From Ruegeria sp. PrR005 (GTDB lineage: Bacteria > Pseudomonadota > Alphaproteobacteria > Rhodobacterales > Rhodobacteraceae), in assembly GCF_010500245.1 (NCBI RefSeq), contig NZ_JAAGOX010000032.1:62001-126000 (forward strand): 64,000 nucleotides of DNA, in the 5' to 3' direction. How positions within the stretch are numbered: position 1 is the first letter of the stretch; each line of letters opens with the position of its first letter. Under the pieces are notes generated by a model. It was given only the letters and a program-made list of their open reading frames with translations, ran no database searches and was not told the origin of the DNA. Positions 36,577 to 47,895 of the stretch are shown here, piece by piece. The translations under genes were made by a program, and so were the position numbers.

Positions 36577-37538
36577 GCCGTTATGCCCGCCAGATGATGC
36601 TGCCGCAGGTCGGGGCCGAGGGCCAGGCCCGGCTCGCCGCCGCCCGCGTGCTGGTGGTCGGGGCCGGGGGGCTGGCGGCGCCCGCGCTGCCGATCCTTGC
36701 CGGGGCAGGGGTGGGGCGGATCGACATTTTTGACGGTGACGCGATCGAGCTGTCGAACCTACATCGCCAGACGCTGTTCACCGAGGCCGACGTCGGCCGG
36801 GCCAAGGCCGAGGTTGCCGCTGAACGCTGTCGTGCGTTAAATTCCGGGATTGTCGTGACCGGTACAAAACGGTCAATCACCCCGGAAAACGTCGTCCAAA
36901 ACAGTCAAAACGCCGATCTGGTGCTGGATTGCGCCGACAGCTATGCCGCCAGCTATCTGCTCAGCGACACCTGTCTGGCGCAGGGTAAACCGCTGATCAG
37001 CGCCTCGGTTCTGGGGCTCGTCGGCTATGCGGGCGGCTTCTGCGGCGGTGGGCCCAGCCTGCGCGCGGTCTTCCCCGAGGCACCGGACAGTGCGGCCAGT
37101 TGCGCAACCGCTGGCGTGTTGGGGCCAGTTGTCTCCATCTTAGGCTCTATACAGGCGCAAATGGCGCTTTCGGTGCTTCTCGGCCTGGAACCTTCGCCCC
37201 TTGGCCAGATGGTGCAGATCGACGCGCAAACCTGGCGGAACAGCGCGTTCCGCTTCGACGCCGCGGCGGAACCGGTCACCGCTTTCCGCTTTGTTGCGCC
37301 TTCGGAATTGACAGCCGATGACCTCATTTTCGAACTGCGATCCGAGGCCGAAGCGCCGCACCCGGCGCATCCATCTGCACAGCGGATGACGATAGCAAAC
37401 TTCGATCTATCAGAGACTAACAATGGAAAACGACTGGCTCTGTGCTGCGCCACCGGCCTCCGGGCCTGGCGCATGGCAGAGCGGTTGCAACCGGATTGGC
37501 CCGGCGAGATCGTCCTCGTCGCGGCCGCCACATCATGA
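36573..37538 (+). CDS. thiF: ThiF/MoeB-type ThiS adenylyltransferase with a reduced rhodanese-like tail
   Basis: ThiF adenylates the ThiS C-terminus so that sulfur can be attached. The E1-like domain has 'VVGAGGLAAPALPILAGAGVG' (residues 28-48), 'DGDAIELSNLHRQTLF' and 'LDCADSYAASYLLSD', with the conserved Cys in 'SCATAGVLGP' (Cys177). The usual zinc CxxC before it ('CYRCLFPE') is replaced by 'PSLRAVFPE'. The C-terminus (~270-321) ends in 'LALCCATGLRAWR', which resembles a rhodanese active-site loop but is far shorter than a full domain. It sits between thiE and thiY. Confidence 0.88.
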   Translation: MSRYARQMMLPQVGAEGQARLAAARVLVVGAGGLAAPALPILAGAGVGRIDIFDGDAIELSNLHRQTLFTEADVGRAKAEVAAERCRALNSGIVVTGTKRSITPENVVQNSQNADLVLDCADSYAASYLLSDTCLAQGKPLISASVLGLVGYAGGFCGGGPSLRAVFPEAPDSAASCATAGVLGPVVSILGSIQAQMALSVLLGLEPSPLGQMVQIDAQTWRNSAFRFDAAAEPVTAFRFVAPSELTADDLIFELRSEAEAPHPAHPSAQRMTIANFDLSETNNGKRLALCCATGLRAWRMAERLQPDWPGEIVLVAAATS

Positions 37539-37551
37539 AAGGAAACGCGAC

Positions 37552-38487
37552 ATGAAACACCTGGTAACTGCACTGGCACTGCTGGCCGCAACGCCCGCAT
37601 TGGCGCAGGATAAGATGACCCTTCTCTTGGATTGGTTCATCAACCCCGACCACGGCCCGATCATCGTGGCGCAGGAAAAGGGATATTTCGCAGAACAGGG
37701 TCTAACTGTGGAAATCGTGGCCCCCGCCGACCCCTCCGCCCCGCCGCGTCTGATTGCCGCCGGGCAGGCCGATCTGGCGGTCAGCTATCAGCCGCAGCTG
37801 CACCTGCAAATCCACGAGGGGCTGCCCCTGAAACGTGTCGGCACGCTGGTCGCCACCCCCCTCAACTGTCTGCTGGTGCTTGAAGATGGCCCGATCAAGT
37901 CGCCCGCTGACCTCAAGGGAAAGAAGATCGGCTTCTCTGTCGCGGGCGTCGAAGAGGCGATCCTGACCACGGTTCTGGGCAAATACGGTGTTGCCCTGAG
38001 CGATGTAGAGATGATCAACGTGAACTTCTCGCTCTCGCCCGCCTTGATGAGCGGTCAGGTCGACGCGGTGATCGGTGCTTACCGGAATTTCGAGTTGAAT
38101 CAGATGGATATCGAAGGGGTGCCGGGCCGCTGCTTCTATATCGAGGAAGAGGGCGTGCCGTCCTATGACGAGCTGATCTACGTCGCCAACCCCGAGCGGA
38201 TGGATGCCGACAAGATCGCCCGCTTTCTTGAGGCGACCGAGAAGGCGACGCAGTTCATCGTCAATAACCCGCAAGCCAGCTGGGAGGTCTTCTCGGCCAC
38301 TTCGCCCGAGTTGCAGGACGAGTTGAACAAGCGCGCCTGGGCCGATACGCTGCCCCGCTTTGCCCTGCGTCCCGCCGGGGTCGACGCGGGCCGCTATGCC
38401 CGGTTCGAGGCGTTTCTGAAGGACACAGGCCTGATTGACAGCGTTAACCCGGTCTCAGCCATCGCCATCGACGTGACCGCGGAATGA
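37552..38487 (+). CDS. thiY: Substrate-binding protein for thiamine-pyrimidine precursor (ThiY/NMT1 family)
   Basis: The 311-residue protein has a signal peptide ('MKHLVTALALLAATPALAQ') and an NMT1/THI5-like fold: 'LLLDWFINPDHGPIIVAQEKGYFAEQ', 'VAPADPSAPPRLIAAGQADLAVSYQPQ' and 'GAYRNFELNQM'. Proteins of this type bind formylaminopyrimidine (FAMP) or related precursors and deliver them to ThiXZ. The context with tenA, thiZ and thiX supports this. The stop overlaps tenA by 4 bp. Ligand identity is inferred from family and context. Confidence 0.9.
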   Translation: MKHLVTALALLAATPALAQDKMTLLLDWFINPDHGPIIVAQEKGYFAEQGLTVEIVAPADPSAPPRLIAAGQADLAVSYQPQLHLQIHEGLPLKRVGTLVATPLNCLLVLEDGPIKSPADLKGKKIGFSVAGVEEAILTTVLGKYGVALSDVEMINVNFSLSPALMSGQVDAVIGAYRNFELNQMDIEGVPGRCFYIEEEGVPSYDELIYVANPERMDADKIARFLEATEKATQFIVNNPQASWEVFSATSPELQDELNKRAWADTLPRFALRPAGVDAGRYARFEAFLKDTGLIDSVNPVSAIAIDVTAE

Positions 38488-39164
38488 GTGCGCCGGACTA
38501 TGGCCGCACCTTTGGCCTGATGCGTGCGGCGGCTGGCCAGCCGTGGCGGAACTATACCCGCCACGCGTTTGTCGAGGGGATGAAGGACGGCAGCCTGCCA
38601 CACGATGCTTTCCTGCATTACCTGCGACAGGACTACGTGTTCCTGATCCATTTCGCGCGGGCCTGGGCGCTGGCGGTGGTCAAGGGCCAGACCCATGCCG
38701 AGATGCTGGCCGCCGTTGGCACCGTCAACGCGCTGGTGGCCGAGGAGATGCAGCTCCATATCGGGGTGTGCGAGGCGGCCGGGATCTCGAAGGACGAGCT
38801 GTTCGCCACGCCCGAGCGGCCCGAAAACCTCGCCTATACCCGCTTTGTTCTCGAAGCCGGGTATAGCGGTGATTTGGCCGATTTGCTGGCGGCGCTGGCG
38901 CCCTGTGTCATGGGCTATGGCGAAATCGGCGTGCGCCTGGCGGCAGAGGCGACGAGTGATCGCTATAAGGACTGGATCGACACCTATGCCGGGGCCGAGT
39001 ATCAAGCCGCGTGCAAGGCGGTGGGGGAATTGATGAATCAGGCTCTAACAAGACGAATTGGCCCCGATTTCGAGGCCTCGCCACGATGGGAACGTCTGTG
39101 CCGGACCTTCTGCACCGCGACCGAGCTTGAGGTTGGTTTCTGGCAGATGGGGCTGACACCGTGA
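38484..39164 (+). CDS. tenA: Aminopyrimidine aminohydrolase / thiaminase II TenA
   Basis: TenA hydrolyses aminomethyl-HMP to HMP, which ThiD can use, and so salvages degraded thiamine. The 226-residue protein has the active cysteine in 'ALAPCVMGYGEIG' (near residue 141), so it is the TenA_C type. 'YLRQDYVFLIHFARAW' and the C-terminal Glu in 'ATELEVGFW' complete the site. Overlaps of 4 bp with thiY and thiZ show coupling. It should act on the substrate imported by ThiXYZ. Confidence 0.93.
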   Translation: MSAPDYGRTFGLMRAAAGQPWRNYTRHAFVEGMKDGSLPHDAFLHYLRQDYVFLIHFARAWALAVVKGQTHAEMLAAVGTVNALVAEEMQLHIGVCEAAGISKDELFATPERPENLAYTRFVLEAGYSGDLADLLAALAPCVMGYGEIGVRLAAEATSDRYKDWIDTYAGAEYQAACKAVGELMNQALTRRIGPDFEASPRWERLCRTFCTATELEVGFWQMGLTP

Positions 39165-39889
39165 CACCGGCCCCCGCAATCACCCTCTCCGGCAGCGCCA
39201 GCATTGATGGCGCGCCCTTGTTCGCGCCGCTGACCTTGCGGTTGGCGGCGGCACAATGGACCTGCCTCTTGGGCGGGTCCGGTGTGGGCAAGTCAACGGT
39301 GCTCCGGTTGATCGCGGGGCTGGAGACCGGGGCGGAGTTCAGCGGTACGATCACCGCGTCGGATGGTTCTCCGGTGGTGGCGCGAGTGGCCTATATGGCG
39401 CAGGACGACCTGCTGCTGCCCTGGGCCAGTGTCGCGCAGAACGTGGCGCTGGGCGCGCGGCTGCGGGGAGAACAGGTGGACCCTGCCCGGCTCGAAGACC
39501 TGCTGCGCCGGGTACGGCTGAGCGATCACGCCGCCAAGCGCCCGGCAGAGCTGTCCGGTGGTCAGCGCCAGCGGGTGGCGCTGGCCCGTACCCTGATGGA
39601 GGACAAGCCGGTTGTGCTGCTGGACGAGCCTTTTTCGGCGCTCGATGCCCGTACCCGCGCGGATATGCAGGAGCTGGCCGCCGAGCTGTTGGCCGGGCGG
39701 ACGGTGCTGCTGGTGACCCATGACCCGGCCGAGGCCGCACGGCTGGGCCATTCGATCCGGGTGATGACAGCCGTAGGGCTGACAGCGGTTGCACCGCCAA
39801 CGGAACAGATGCCGCGCGCGGTGGATGACGCGGCGACGCTGGAATGCCAGGCTGCGTTGCTCAGGATGCTGCGGGAGGGTGGGCAATGA
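39161..39889 (+). CDS. thiZ: ABC transporter ATPase for thiamine-pyrimidine precursor
   Basis: The 242-residue ATPase has Walker A 'GGSGVGKST', Q-loop 'YMAQDDLLLPWASV', signature 'LSGGQRQR' and Walker B 'VVLLDEPFSALD', and a His in 'LLVTHDPAEA'. It is of the NitT/TauT-Ssu type that pairs with NMT1-like binding proteins. Its frame overlaps tenA and thiX by 4 bp each. With ThiX and ThiY it completes an importer. Confidence 0.9.
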   Translation: MTPAPAITLSGSASIDGAPLFAPLTLRLAAAQWTCLLGGSGVGKSTVLRLIAGLETGAEFSGTITASDGSPVVARVAYMAQDDLLLPWASVAQNVALGARLRGEQVDPARLEDLLRRVRLSDHAAKRPAELSGGQRQRVALARTLMEDKPVVLLDEPFSALDARTRADMQELAAELLAGRTVLLVTHDPAEAARLGHSIRVMTAVGLTAVAPPTEQMPRAVDDAATLECQAALLRMLREGGQ

Positions 39890-40620
39890 CACGCTGGCTC
39901 CCGGCTCTGGCCGCGACCCTTTTTGCGCTGGCGGTCTGGCAGGCGGTGGTCAGCCTGACCGACCTGCCGCGCTTTATCCTGCCGGGACCGGTGCTGGTCG
40001 CCGAAACCTGGTGGCAAAACCGCTGGCTGATTGCCGAGCATACGGTGGTGACCGCGCTCGAGGTTCTGATCGGCCTTGCCTGTGGCGCGGTGCTGGGTGT
40101 CGCGACGGCGCTGCAACTGGCCAGTTCACGGATTGCACGGGTGCTGGTGCAGCCGATGCTGGTCTTTACCCAGGCGCTGCCGGTCTTTGCGCTGGCCCCT
40201 ATCCTGACGCTGTGGCTGGGCTATGGGCTGTGGTCCAAGGTGGCAATGGCGGTGCTGATCATCTATTTCCCGATCACGGCGGCGTTTTTTGACGGGCTGA
40301 TGCGGACGCCTGTCGGCTACCTCGACCTGGCCCGTACCATGCAGGCCAGCCCGCGCGCGGTGCTTTGGCATATCCGGGTGCCTGCTGCGCTGCCGCAGCT
40401 GGCCTCGGGCCTGCGGCTGGCAGCGGTCTATGCGCCGATCGGCGCGGTGATCGGGGAATGGGTAGGCGCGTCAAAGGGCCTGGGTTATCTGATGCTGTTG
40501 GCCAATGGCCGGGCGAAAACGGACCTGATGTTCGCCGCCATGCTGACACTGGGCGTGCTATCGGTGCTGCTGCATCTGGCGATGCGGCGTGCGACACGGA
40601 GGATGGCGGGCGAGCGTTAA
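39886..40620 (+). CDS. thiX: ABC transporter permease for thiamine-pyrimidine precursor
   Basis: The 244-residue protein has six hydrophobic helices and the EAA-like loop with 'RTMQASPRAVLWHIRVPAALPQLASGLRLA', as in SsuC/TauC-type permeases. I chose the ATG at 39886, which overlaps the thiZ stop as ATGA; an earlier frame start at 39844 lies inside thiZ. It is the last gene of the thiamine operon. radC follows after 36 bp. Confidence 0.9.
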   Translation: MTRWLPALAATLFALAVWQAVVSLTDLPRFILPGPVLVAETWWQNRWLIAEHTVVTALEVLIGLACGAVLGVATALQLASSRIARVLVQPMLVFTQALPVFALAPILTLWLGYGLWSKVAMAVLIIYFPITAAFFDGLMRTPVGYLDLARTMQASPRAVLWHIRVPAALPQLASGLRLAAVYAPIGAVIGEWVGASKGLGYLMLLANGRAKTDLMFAAMLTLGVLSVLLHLAMRRATRRMAGER

Positions 40621-40656
40621 CCTCTCGGAAACCGATTCGGGGCGAGGCTGATTGCC

Positions 40657-41412
40657 ATGCGCCAGACTGGTCTTTCCGAGGCCCCGATGCTGTTCGACAT
40701 GGACGAAGCGCCGGAGATGCCGCTGCCTTCGGGGCGGTTGCCGTCCTATATCCGGGATCATCGCAAGCGGCTGCGGGACAGGTTCATGGCCGGTGGTGCG
40801 GCGGCGCTGCCGGATTACGAATTGCTTGAACTGGTGTTGTTCCGCTCCATCCCGCGGCAGGATGTGAAGCCGCTGGCGCGGCTGCTGCTTGATACGTTTG
40901 GCGATTTCAACCGGGTGCTGACCGCGCCGGTGGAACGGTTGGCCGAGGTCAAGGGCGTGGGCGAGGCGGTGATCACCGATCTCAAGATACTTGAGGCCAG
41001 CGCCCACCGCATGGCCCGCGCCCGGGTGATGCAGCGGCAGGTGATCTCCAGCTGGGATGCGCTGCTGGATTATTGCCACACCACCATGGCGCATCGCGAG
41101 ACCGAGCAGTTCCGGGTCTTCTACCTCGACCGCAAGAACGTGCTGATCGCGGATGAGGAACAGGCGCGCGGCACGGTCGATCACGTGCCGGTCTATCCGC
41201 GCGAGGTGGCCAAGCGGGCGCTGGAGCTGAACGCCTCGGCGCTGATCCTGGTGCATAACCACCCCTCGGGTGATCCGACCCCGTCGCAATCGGATATCGA
41301 CATGACGGCGCGGATCCGGGCCGCGTGTGAGGCGCTGGGGCTCACGCTGCACGACCATCTGATCATCGGAAAGTCGGTCGAGCTGAGCTTCCGCGCCGAA
41401 GGGTTTCTTTAG
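40657..41412 (+). CDS. radC: RadC family JAB1/MPN metalloprotein
   Basis: The 251-residue protein has N-terminal helix-hairpin-helix-like elements ('LPSYIRDHRKRLRDRF', 'LAEVKGVGEAVITDLK') and a C-terminal JAMM motif 'HNHPSGDPTPSQSDID' that binds zinc. RadC was named for DNA repair, but its real role is unclear and the JAMM fold suggests a hydrolase. The start is near the end of the thi operon. A structured repeat begins at its stop codon. Confidence 0.93.
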   Translation: MRQTGLSEAPMLFDMDEAPEMPLPSGRLPSYIRDHRKRLRDRFMAGGAAALPDYELLELVLFRSIPRQDVKPLARLLLDTFGDFNRVLTAPVERLAEVKGVGEAVITDLKILEASAHRMARARVMQRQVISSWDALLDYCHTTMAHRETEQFRVFYLDRKNVLIADEEQARGTVDHVPVYPREVAKRALELNASALILVHNHPSGDPTPSQSDIDMTARIRAACEALGLTLHDHLIIGKSVELSFRAEGFL

Positions 41413-41475
41413 GGGGCGCTGCCCCCGTCGCGGCAGGGCCGCGACTCCCCCGGAGTATTGCAGGCGAGATGAAGG
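41412..41475 (+). repeat. Structured intergenic repeat, copy C
   Basis: The copy begins at the radC stop: GGGGGC-GCT-GCCCCC, then GTCGCGG-CAGGG-CCGCGAC, then ACTCC-CCC-GGAGT and TATTGCAGGCGAGATGAAGG. The second stem differs from copies A and B yet pairs perfectly. It spans the whole gap to the convergent gene. Confidence 0.75.
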
Positions 41476-41477
41476 GG

Positions 41478-43034
41478 CTACCTGACCCAGACCTCGACCC
41501 GGCGGTTGACCTGACGGCCCCAGTCGCTGTCATCACAGGCCATCGGCAGCGCCTCGCCAAAGGCATCGACCGAGATCCCGACCCGCGCCAGGTCGAGGGT
41601 TTCGGCCGCTTGCAACACTGCGTCGCGCACAGCCTCGGCCCGTTTCAGGGCGATGCGCGCGTTGCCCTCGGCGGCGCCATCACCGTCGCTGAACCCGACA
41701 AAGAGCAACTGGCGCGTATCGTAGGCGCCGCTTTCCAGAGCCTGGGCCAGTTGCGCGATATTGGTGCGTGATTGCGCGTCGGGGCGTGAAGAGCCGGTTT
41801 CGAACCGGAACGACAGGCTGAGCCGCTGCATGCCCGACAGGGTCGAGACAAGCCGTTGCAGTTCGGTCAGCGGCACTTCTGCCCCGGCGGCAGCGATGGC
41901 ATTGGCCAGCCGGTTGCCCTGTCCCGCGACGGGAATCAGTTCGGGCGCCTGATCGACAAAACCGGCGCGGCGGATCACGATCTGGGCCGCCGGGCTGCGC
42001 ATATAGGCCATAAACTCGCGCGCCACCTTGGGCAGGCGTCGCGCGGGCATATAGAGGAACATCGGCGAGTTCAGCGGATAATCCTCGGTCTTGATATTGC
42101 GGCGGGTGGCGGCCAGCGAAAAGCCGCATTCCCCGGTCAGGGTCAGCGGCCGGGCCGTGCCGGTTTCAGCAAAACTGGCAATACCGATGGCAAACGGGTC
42201 GATGGTGACGGCGCGGGACAGCAGGCTGGAGCGGGTGTGGCGGATCACGTCATCGGGAAGTGTCTTGCGGACCGGGGTCAGCAGGCGATCCTCGACCGCC
42301 TGCGCCAGGCCGGACCCGGCGGTTGGCAGATGCAGCGCGATGGGGGCGTCGGGGCCACCCAGATCCGCCCAATTGTCGATCTCACCGGCAAACACACGCG
42401 CCAGCATCGGCATCGAGATGCTTTGCACCGGATTGACCGGTGCCACCACGGGTACCATCGCATCCAGCGCCAGAACCCGCGAGCGGTTGTTGTCGGTCAT
42501 GTCGCCCAGGCCGAGTTCGAGCGCCCGCCGGCGCTCCTCGGGCCGGATCTCGCGCAGGGCCATGACCAGGTCGGCCTCGTCGGCCAGAAGATCGGCAAAG
42601 CCTTCGTCGGTGGTTGTCACGCGGAATGAAAACACGGCATGGGGACGGGCCGGGTCGTTCTGGAACAGCAGATAGCTGAACCGCGTCTCATCCTCGGTTT
42701 CCCGCCGGGTCTGGTAGCGGTTGCGCAGGGCAAAACCTTCAATCAGGGCGGGAAGCAGTACTTCGGCCATAGTGGAGGAGCCGCTGAGCGTCAACTCGGC
42801 GATATAGTCGGTCATGCTGGGGCAGGCGGGGCCATCGCAGGTGACCCCGGACCCGTCCACGGTCAGCTCTCCGTACCGGGTTTCAACCCGATAGAACTCG
42901 CCATCGAAACCCAGCAGGGTTCCGGTTATCTCGACCTTGCCGTCATGCGAGGTGAGCGTGATGTCCTGCGCGGCGCTGGGGCCGGCTGGTACAAAGGAAA
43001 GTGCGGCGAGAACCGCCGCACGGAACAAATTCAT
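41478..43034 (-). CDS. Exported phosphate-binding-like (PBP) and OmpA domain fusion protein
   Basis: The 518-residue protein has a signal peptide ('FRAAVLAALSFVPAGPSAAQ'), a PstS-like periplasmic binding domain from ~80 to ~360 ('LTLSGSSTMAEVLLPALIEGF', 'VNPVQSISMPMLARVFAGEIDNWADLGG', 'FAIGIASFAETGTARPL') and a C-terminal OmpA-like peptidoglycan-binding domain ('FVGFSDGDGAAEGNARIALKRAEAVRDAV'). It would sit in the periplasm anchored to peptidoglycan. The fusion differs from ordinary PstS. It is the downstream gene of a pair with the hypothetical protein at 44054, 24 bp apart. Confidence 0.83.
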   Translation of the reverse strand: MNLFRAAVLAALSFVPAGPSAAQDITLTSHDGKVEITGTLLGFDGEFYRVETRYGELTVDGSGVTCDGPACPSMTDYIAELTLSGSSTMAEVLLPALIEGFALRNRYQTRRETEDETRFSYLLFQNDPARPHAVFSFRVTTTDEGFADLLADEADLVMALREIRPEERRRALELGLGDMTDNNRSRVLALDAMVPVVAPVNPVQSISMPMLARVFAGEIDNWADLGGPDAPIALHLPTAGSGLAQAVEDRLLTPVRKTLPDDVIRHTRSSLLSRAVTIDPFAIGIASFAETGTARPLTLTGECGFSLAATRRNIKTEDYPLNSPMFLYMPARRLPKVAREFMAYMRSPAAQIVIRRAGFVDQAPELIPVAGQGNRLANAIAAAGAEVPLTELQRLVSTLSGMQRLSLSFRFETGSSRPDAQSRTNIAQLAQALESGAYDTRQLLFVGFSDGDGAAEGNARIALKRAEAVRDAVLQAAETLDLARVGISVDAFGEALPMACDDSDWGRQVNRRVEVWVR

Positions 43035-43058
43035 GAGGAACCTGAAATTACCTGCGGA

Positions 43059-44054
43059 TCATTTGGCGGCAATCTTCAGGTCTTCGATCAGATTATTCAA
43101 CACCAGAAAATCACCGGCCGCAGAACAATCGGGGATGGACAACACCAGATCATGGGTTCCAAGCGTTCCGTCACCGCGCAACTCGATGGATTGCGCTGAA
43201 ATGTCCCGGCCACAATTGGTCGCCGCGACCTCAGCTTCGAGCGACAAAGCGATGGTTCCGCTGACCGGGCTGTCAGAGGCGGGGAAGCTGTAGATTTCCG
43301 CGATTTGCGGGGCCAGCGTGCCAGGTTCGCCCAGGCGCACCACCTGACCGTACCCCTTGGCGGCGGTGTCGGCCCATACGTGGCCTGTGTCGCCATAAGC
43401 GGCCCCGAATTCGCGCGCGTGCAACTGAAGGCCCGCCGCGCCCGACCACTGAACGGCAACGCGGGCGATTTGGTTCAGGTCCTCGACCAGTGTCGTGGCG
43501 ACTGCGCCGCGGCCGTTCTGCAAGGCCACGACAAAAACCGCATCCGCCGACAGGACCGGCACCGTCACGGACAGATTACCCGCATCGTCGGTTGTTTCGG
43601 TAAAGATCAGGCCGCTGTGGTGCACGGTAACCCGCTGGTTGCCATAGCAGGGGGCGCTGACCGAGAGCTTGGCGCTGGCCATGGGGGCGGGTTCGGCCAC
43701 CGCCTGAATCGCGCAGCCCAATTGCGGTTCAGTGGGATCCAGCGGCGTTTCCGGCAGAACCTCGCCCTTGACCGGAAACGGGCTGACCTGTTCCAGCGCG
43801 GGCGCAGGCAGGCGGCCTGGCTGGCTCAATTCGACGGATGCGGCGGCCAGCGACAGGCCCACGGCCCGTGTCACCGCGTGGTCCTGGACATCGGTCACGG
43901 CTTCGGGCTGCTGAACCGCCTGCTGGATGACCGCCTGGCGTGGCGAAACCTGCCGTGCCTCGCGGGCGGCGTTCTGCTGCATCAGGAACCCGATCAGCGC
44001 CGCGCACAGCACCGTTCCGCCCGCCGTCAGGATCTTGCGACTCTTCTGTGCCAT
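43059..44054 (-). CDS. Hypothetical envelope protein
   Basis: The 331-residue protein has an N-terminal hydrophobic segment ('ILTAGGTVLCAALIGFLMQ', residues ~8-26) that could be a membrane anchor or uncleaved signal. A Pro/Gln/Ala-rich stretch follows to ~110, then a beta-rich region with repeated 'SVTVPVLSADAVFVVAL'-type strands and four cysteines. I do not recognise a family. It lies 24 bp upstream of the PBP-OmpA gene on the same strand, so it may be its partner in the envelope. The promoter region is shared with the secA terminator side. Confidence 0.7.
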   Translation of the reverse strand: MAQKSRKILTAGGTVLCAALIGFLMQQNAAREARQVSPRQAVIQQAVQQPEAVTDVQDHAVTRAVGLSLAAASVELSQPGRLPAPALEQVSPFPVKGEVLPETPLDPTEPQLGCAIQAVAEPAPMASAKLSVSAPCYGNQRVTVHHSGLIFTETTDDAGNLSVTVPVLSADAVFVVALQNGRGAVATTLVEDLNQIARVAVQWSGAAGLQLHAREFGAAYGDTGHVWADTAAKGYGQVVRLGEPGTLAPQIAEIYSFPASDSPVSGTIALSLEAEVAATNCGRDISAQSIELRGDGTLGTHDLVLSIPDCSAAGDFLVLNNLIEDLKIAAK

Positions 44055-44093
44055 TTCCGCACTCCATCACCTGATAATCCGCCAGGAGTGTCG

Positions 44094-44123
44094 AAAACAA
44101 AGGCGGCCAAGATATGGCCGCCT
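44094..44123 (-). terminator. Intrinsic terminator of secA
   Basis: On the minus strand AGGCGGCCA pairs with TGGCCGCCT across a 5-base loop and is followed by TTGTTTT. It lies 32 bp after the secA stop. Confidence 0.8.
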
Positions 44124-44154
44124 GTGGGAGTCATTGTGTCAGTGGGGACCGGCC

Positions 44155-46860
<2,706 letters not shown>

Positions 46861-47034
46861 ATGCACTCCAGCGGATCTGTTCGGTCATGGTTACGACAGG
46901 CTTGCCCGCCATGTGCGCAACCCATAGATACGGGGGGTGAAGGCGGTCCTGTCAAAGGCTTCAAGCGATGTAAGCGGCAGGCTCCAGAGTGTCAACGCCG
47001 TGCCCCGTCGCGGCCCGTGAATAGGATGAATTCA

Positions 47035-47886
47035 ATGCCCAAAGGTTTCACTTTCCTGCCATCGCTGGCGCTTGCGCTGGTTCTGGCCCTGCCGGTCTCG
47101 GCCGAGACCAAGGCCGAGGCCGGTACCGTGGTCGCCCGCGTCAATGGCGAAGAGATCACCCTGGGCCATATGATCATCGCCCGTGCGACCCTGCCGCAGC
47201 AATACCAGCAGCTGCCGGACGAGGTGCTGTTCGAGGGTATCCTTGACCAGCTGATCCAGCAGACGCTGCTGAAGCAGGTACAGAACGGCCGCACGCCCCT
47301 CCAGGTCGTGCTGTCGCTGGAGAATGAGGAACGCTCGCTGCTGGCGGGCGAGACCATCGACCAGATCATGGCGTCGGTCACCACTGACGAGGCGCTCCAG
47401 ACGGCCTATGATGCCAAGTATGCTGACGGATTTGGCGAAGATGAGTTCAACGCGTCTCATATCCTGGTGCCGTCCGAGGACGAGGCCAAAGCGGTCAAGG
47501 ACCTGATCGACAACGGTGCCGATTTTGCCGCCACCGCGCGCGAGAAATCGACCGGCCCGTCCGGCCCTAACGGTGGCGAGCTGGGTTGGTTCGGAGCGGG
47601 TGCCATGGTGCCCGAGTTCGAGGCTGCGGTGATGGAGCTTGAGGTCGGCAAGGTTTCGGTCCCGGTGCAGACCCAATTCGGCTGGCATGTCATCAAGCTC
47701 AACGACAAGCGCAAATCGACCGCGCCCGAACTGGACGAGGTGCGCGAAGAGCTTGCCGGCCAGATCCAGCAGGATGCAATCGAAGCGCGTCTGGCCGACC
47801 TGACCCGCGACGGCAATATCGAAAAGCCCGATCTCGGCGGCATTGGCCCTGATGTGCTGCGTCAATTCGAACTCGTGCAGGAGTGA
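47035..47886 (+). CDS. Periplasmic parvulin-type peptidyl-prolyl isomerase
   Basis: The 283-residue protein has a signal peptide ('FLPSLALALVLALPVSAE'), an N-terminal helical SurA/PrsA-like region ('VVARVNGEEITLGHMIIARATLP') and a parvulin domain ('NASHILVPSEDEAKAVKDLI', 'GPSGPNGGELGWFGAGAMVPEFEAAV', 'TQFGWHVIKLNDKR'). It would help fold exported proteins. I chose the ATG at 47035 with GGA 9 bases upstream; a start at 47026 is too close to that site. The frame is open far upstream through the antisense of secA, which is chance. Confidence 0.92.
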   Translation: MPKGFTFLPSLALALVLALPVSAETKAEAGTVVARVNGEEITLGHMIIARATLPQQYQQLPDEVLFEGILDQLIQQTLLKQVQNGRTPLQVVLSLENEERSLLAGETIDQIMASVTTDEALQTAYDAKYADGFGEDEFNASHILVPSEDEAKAVKDLIDNGADFAATAREKSTGPSGPNGGELGWFGAGAMVPEFEAAVMELEVGKVSVPVQTQFGWHVIKLNDKRKSTAPELDEVREELAGQIQQDAIEARLADLTRDGNIEKPDLGGIGPDVLRQFELVQE

Positions 47887-47895
47887 TCCTCTGAA

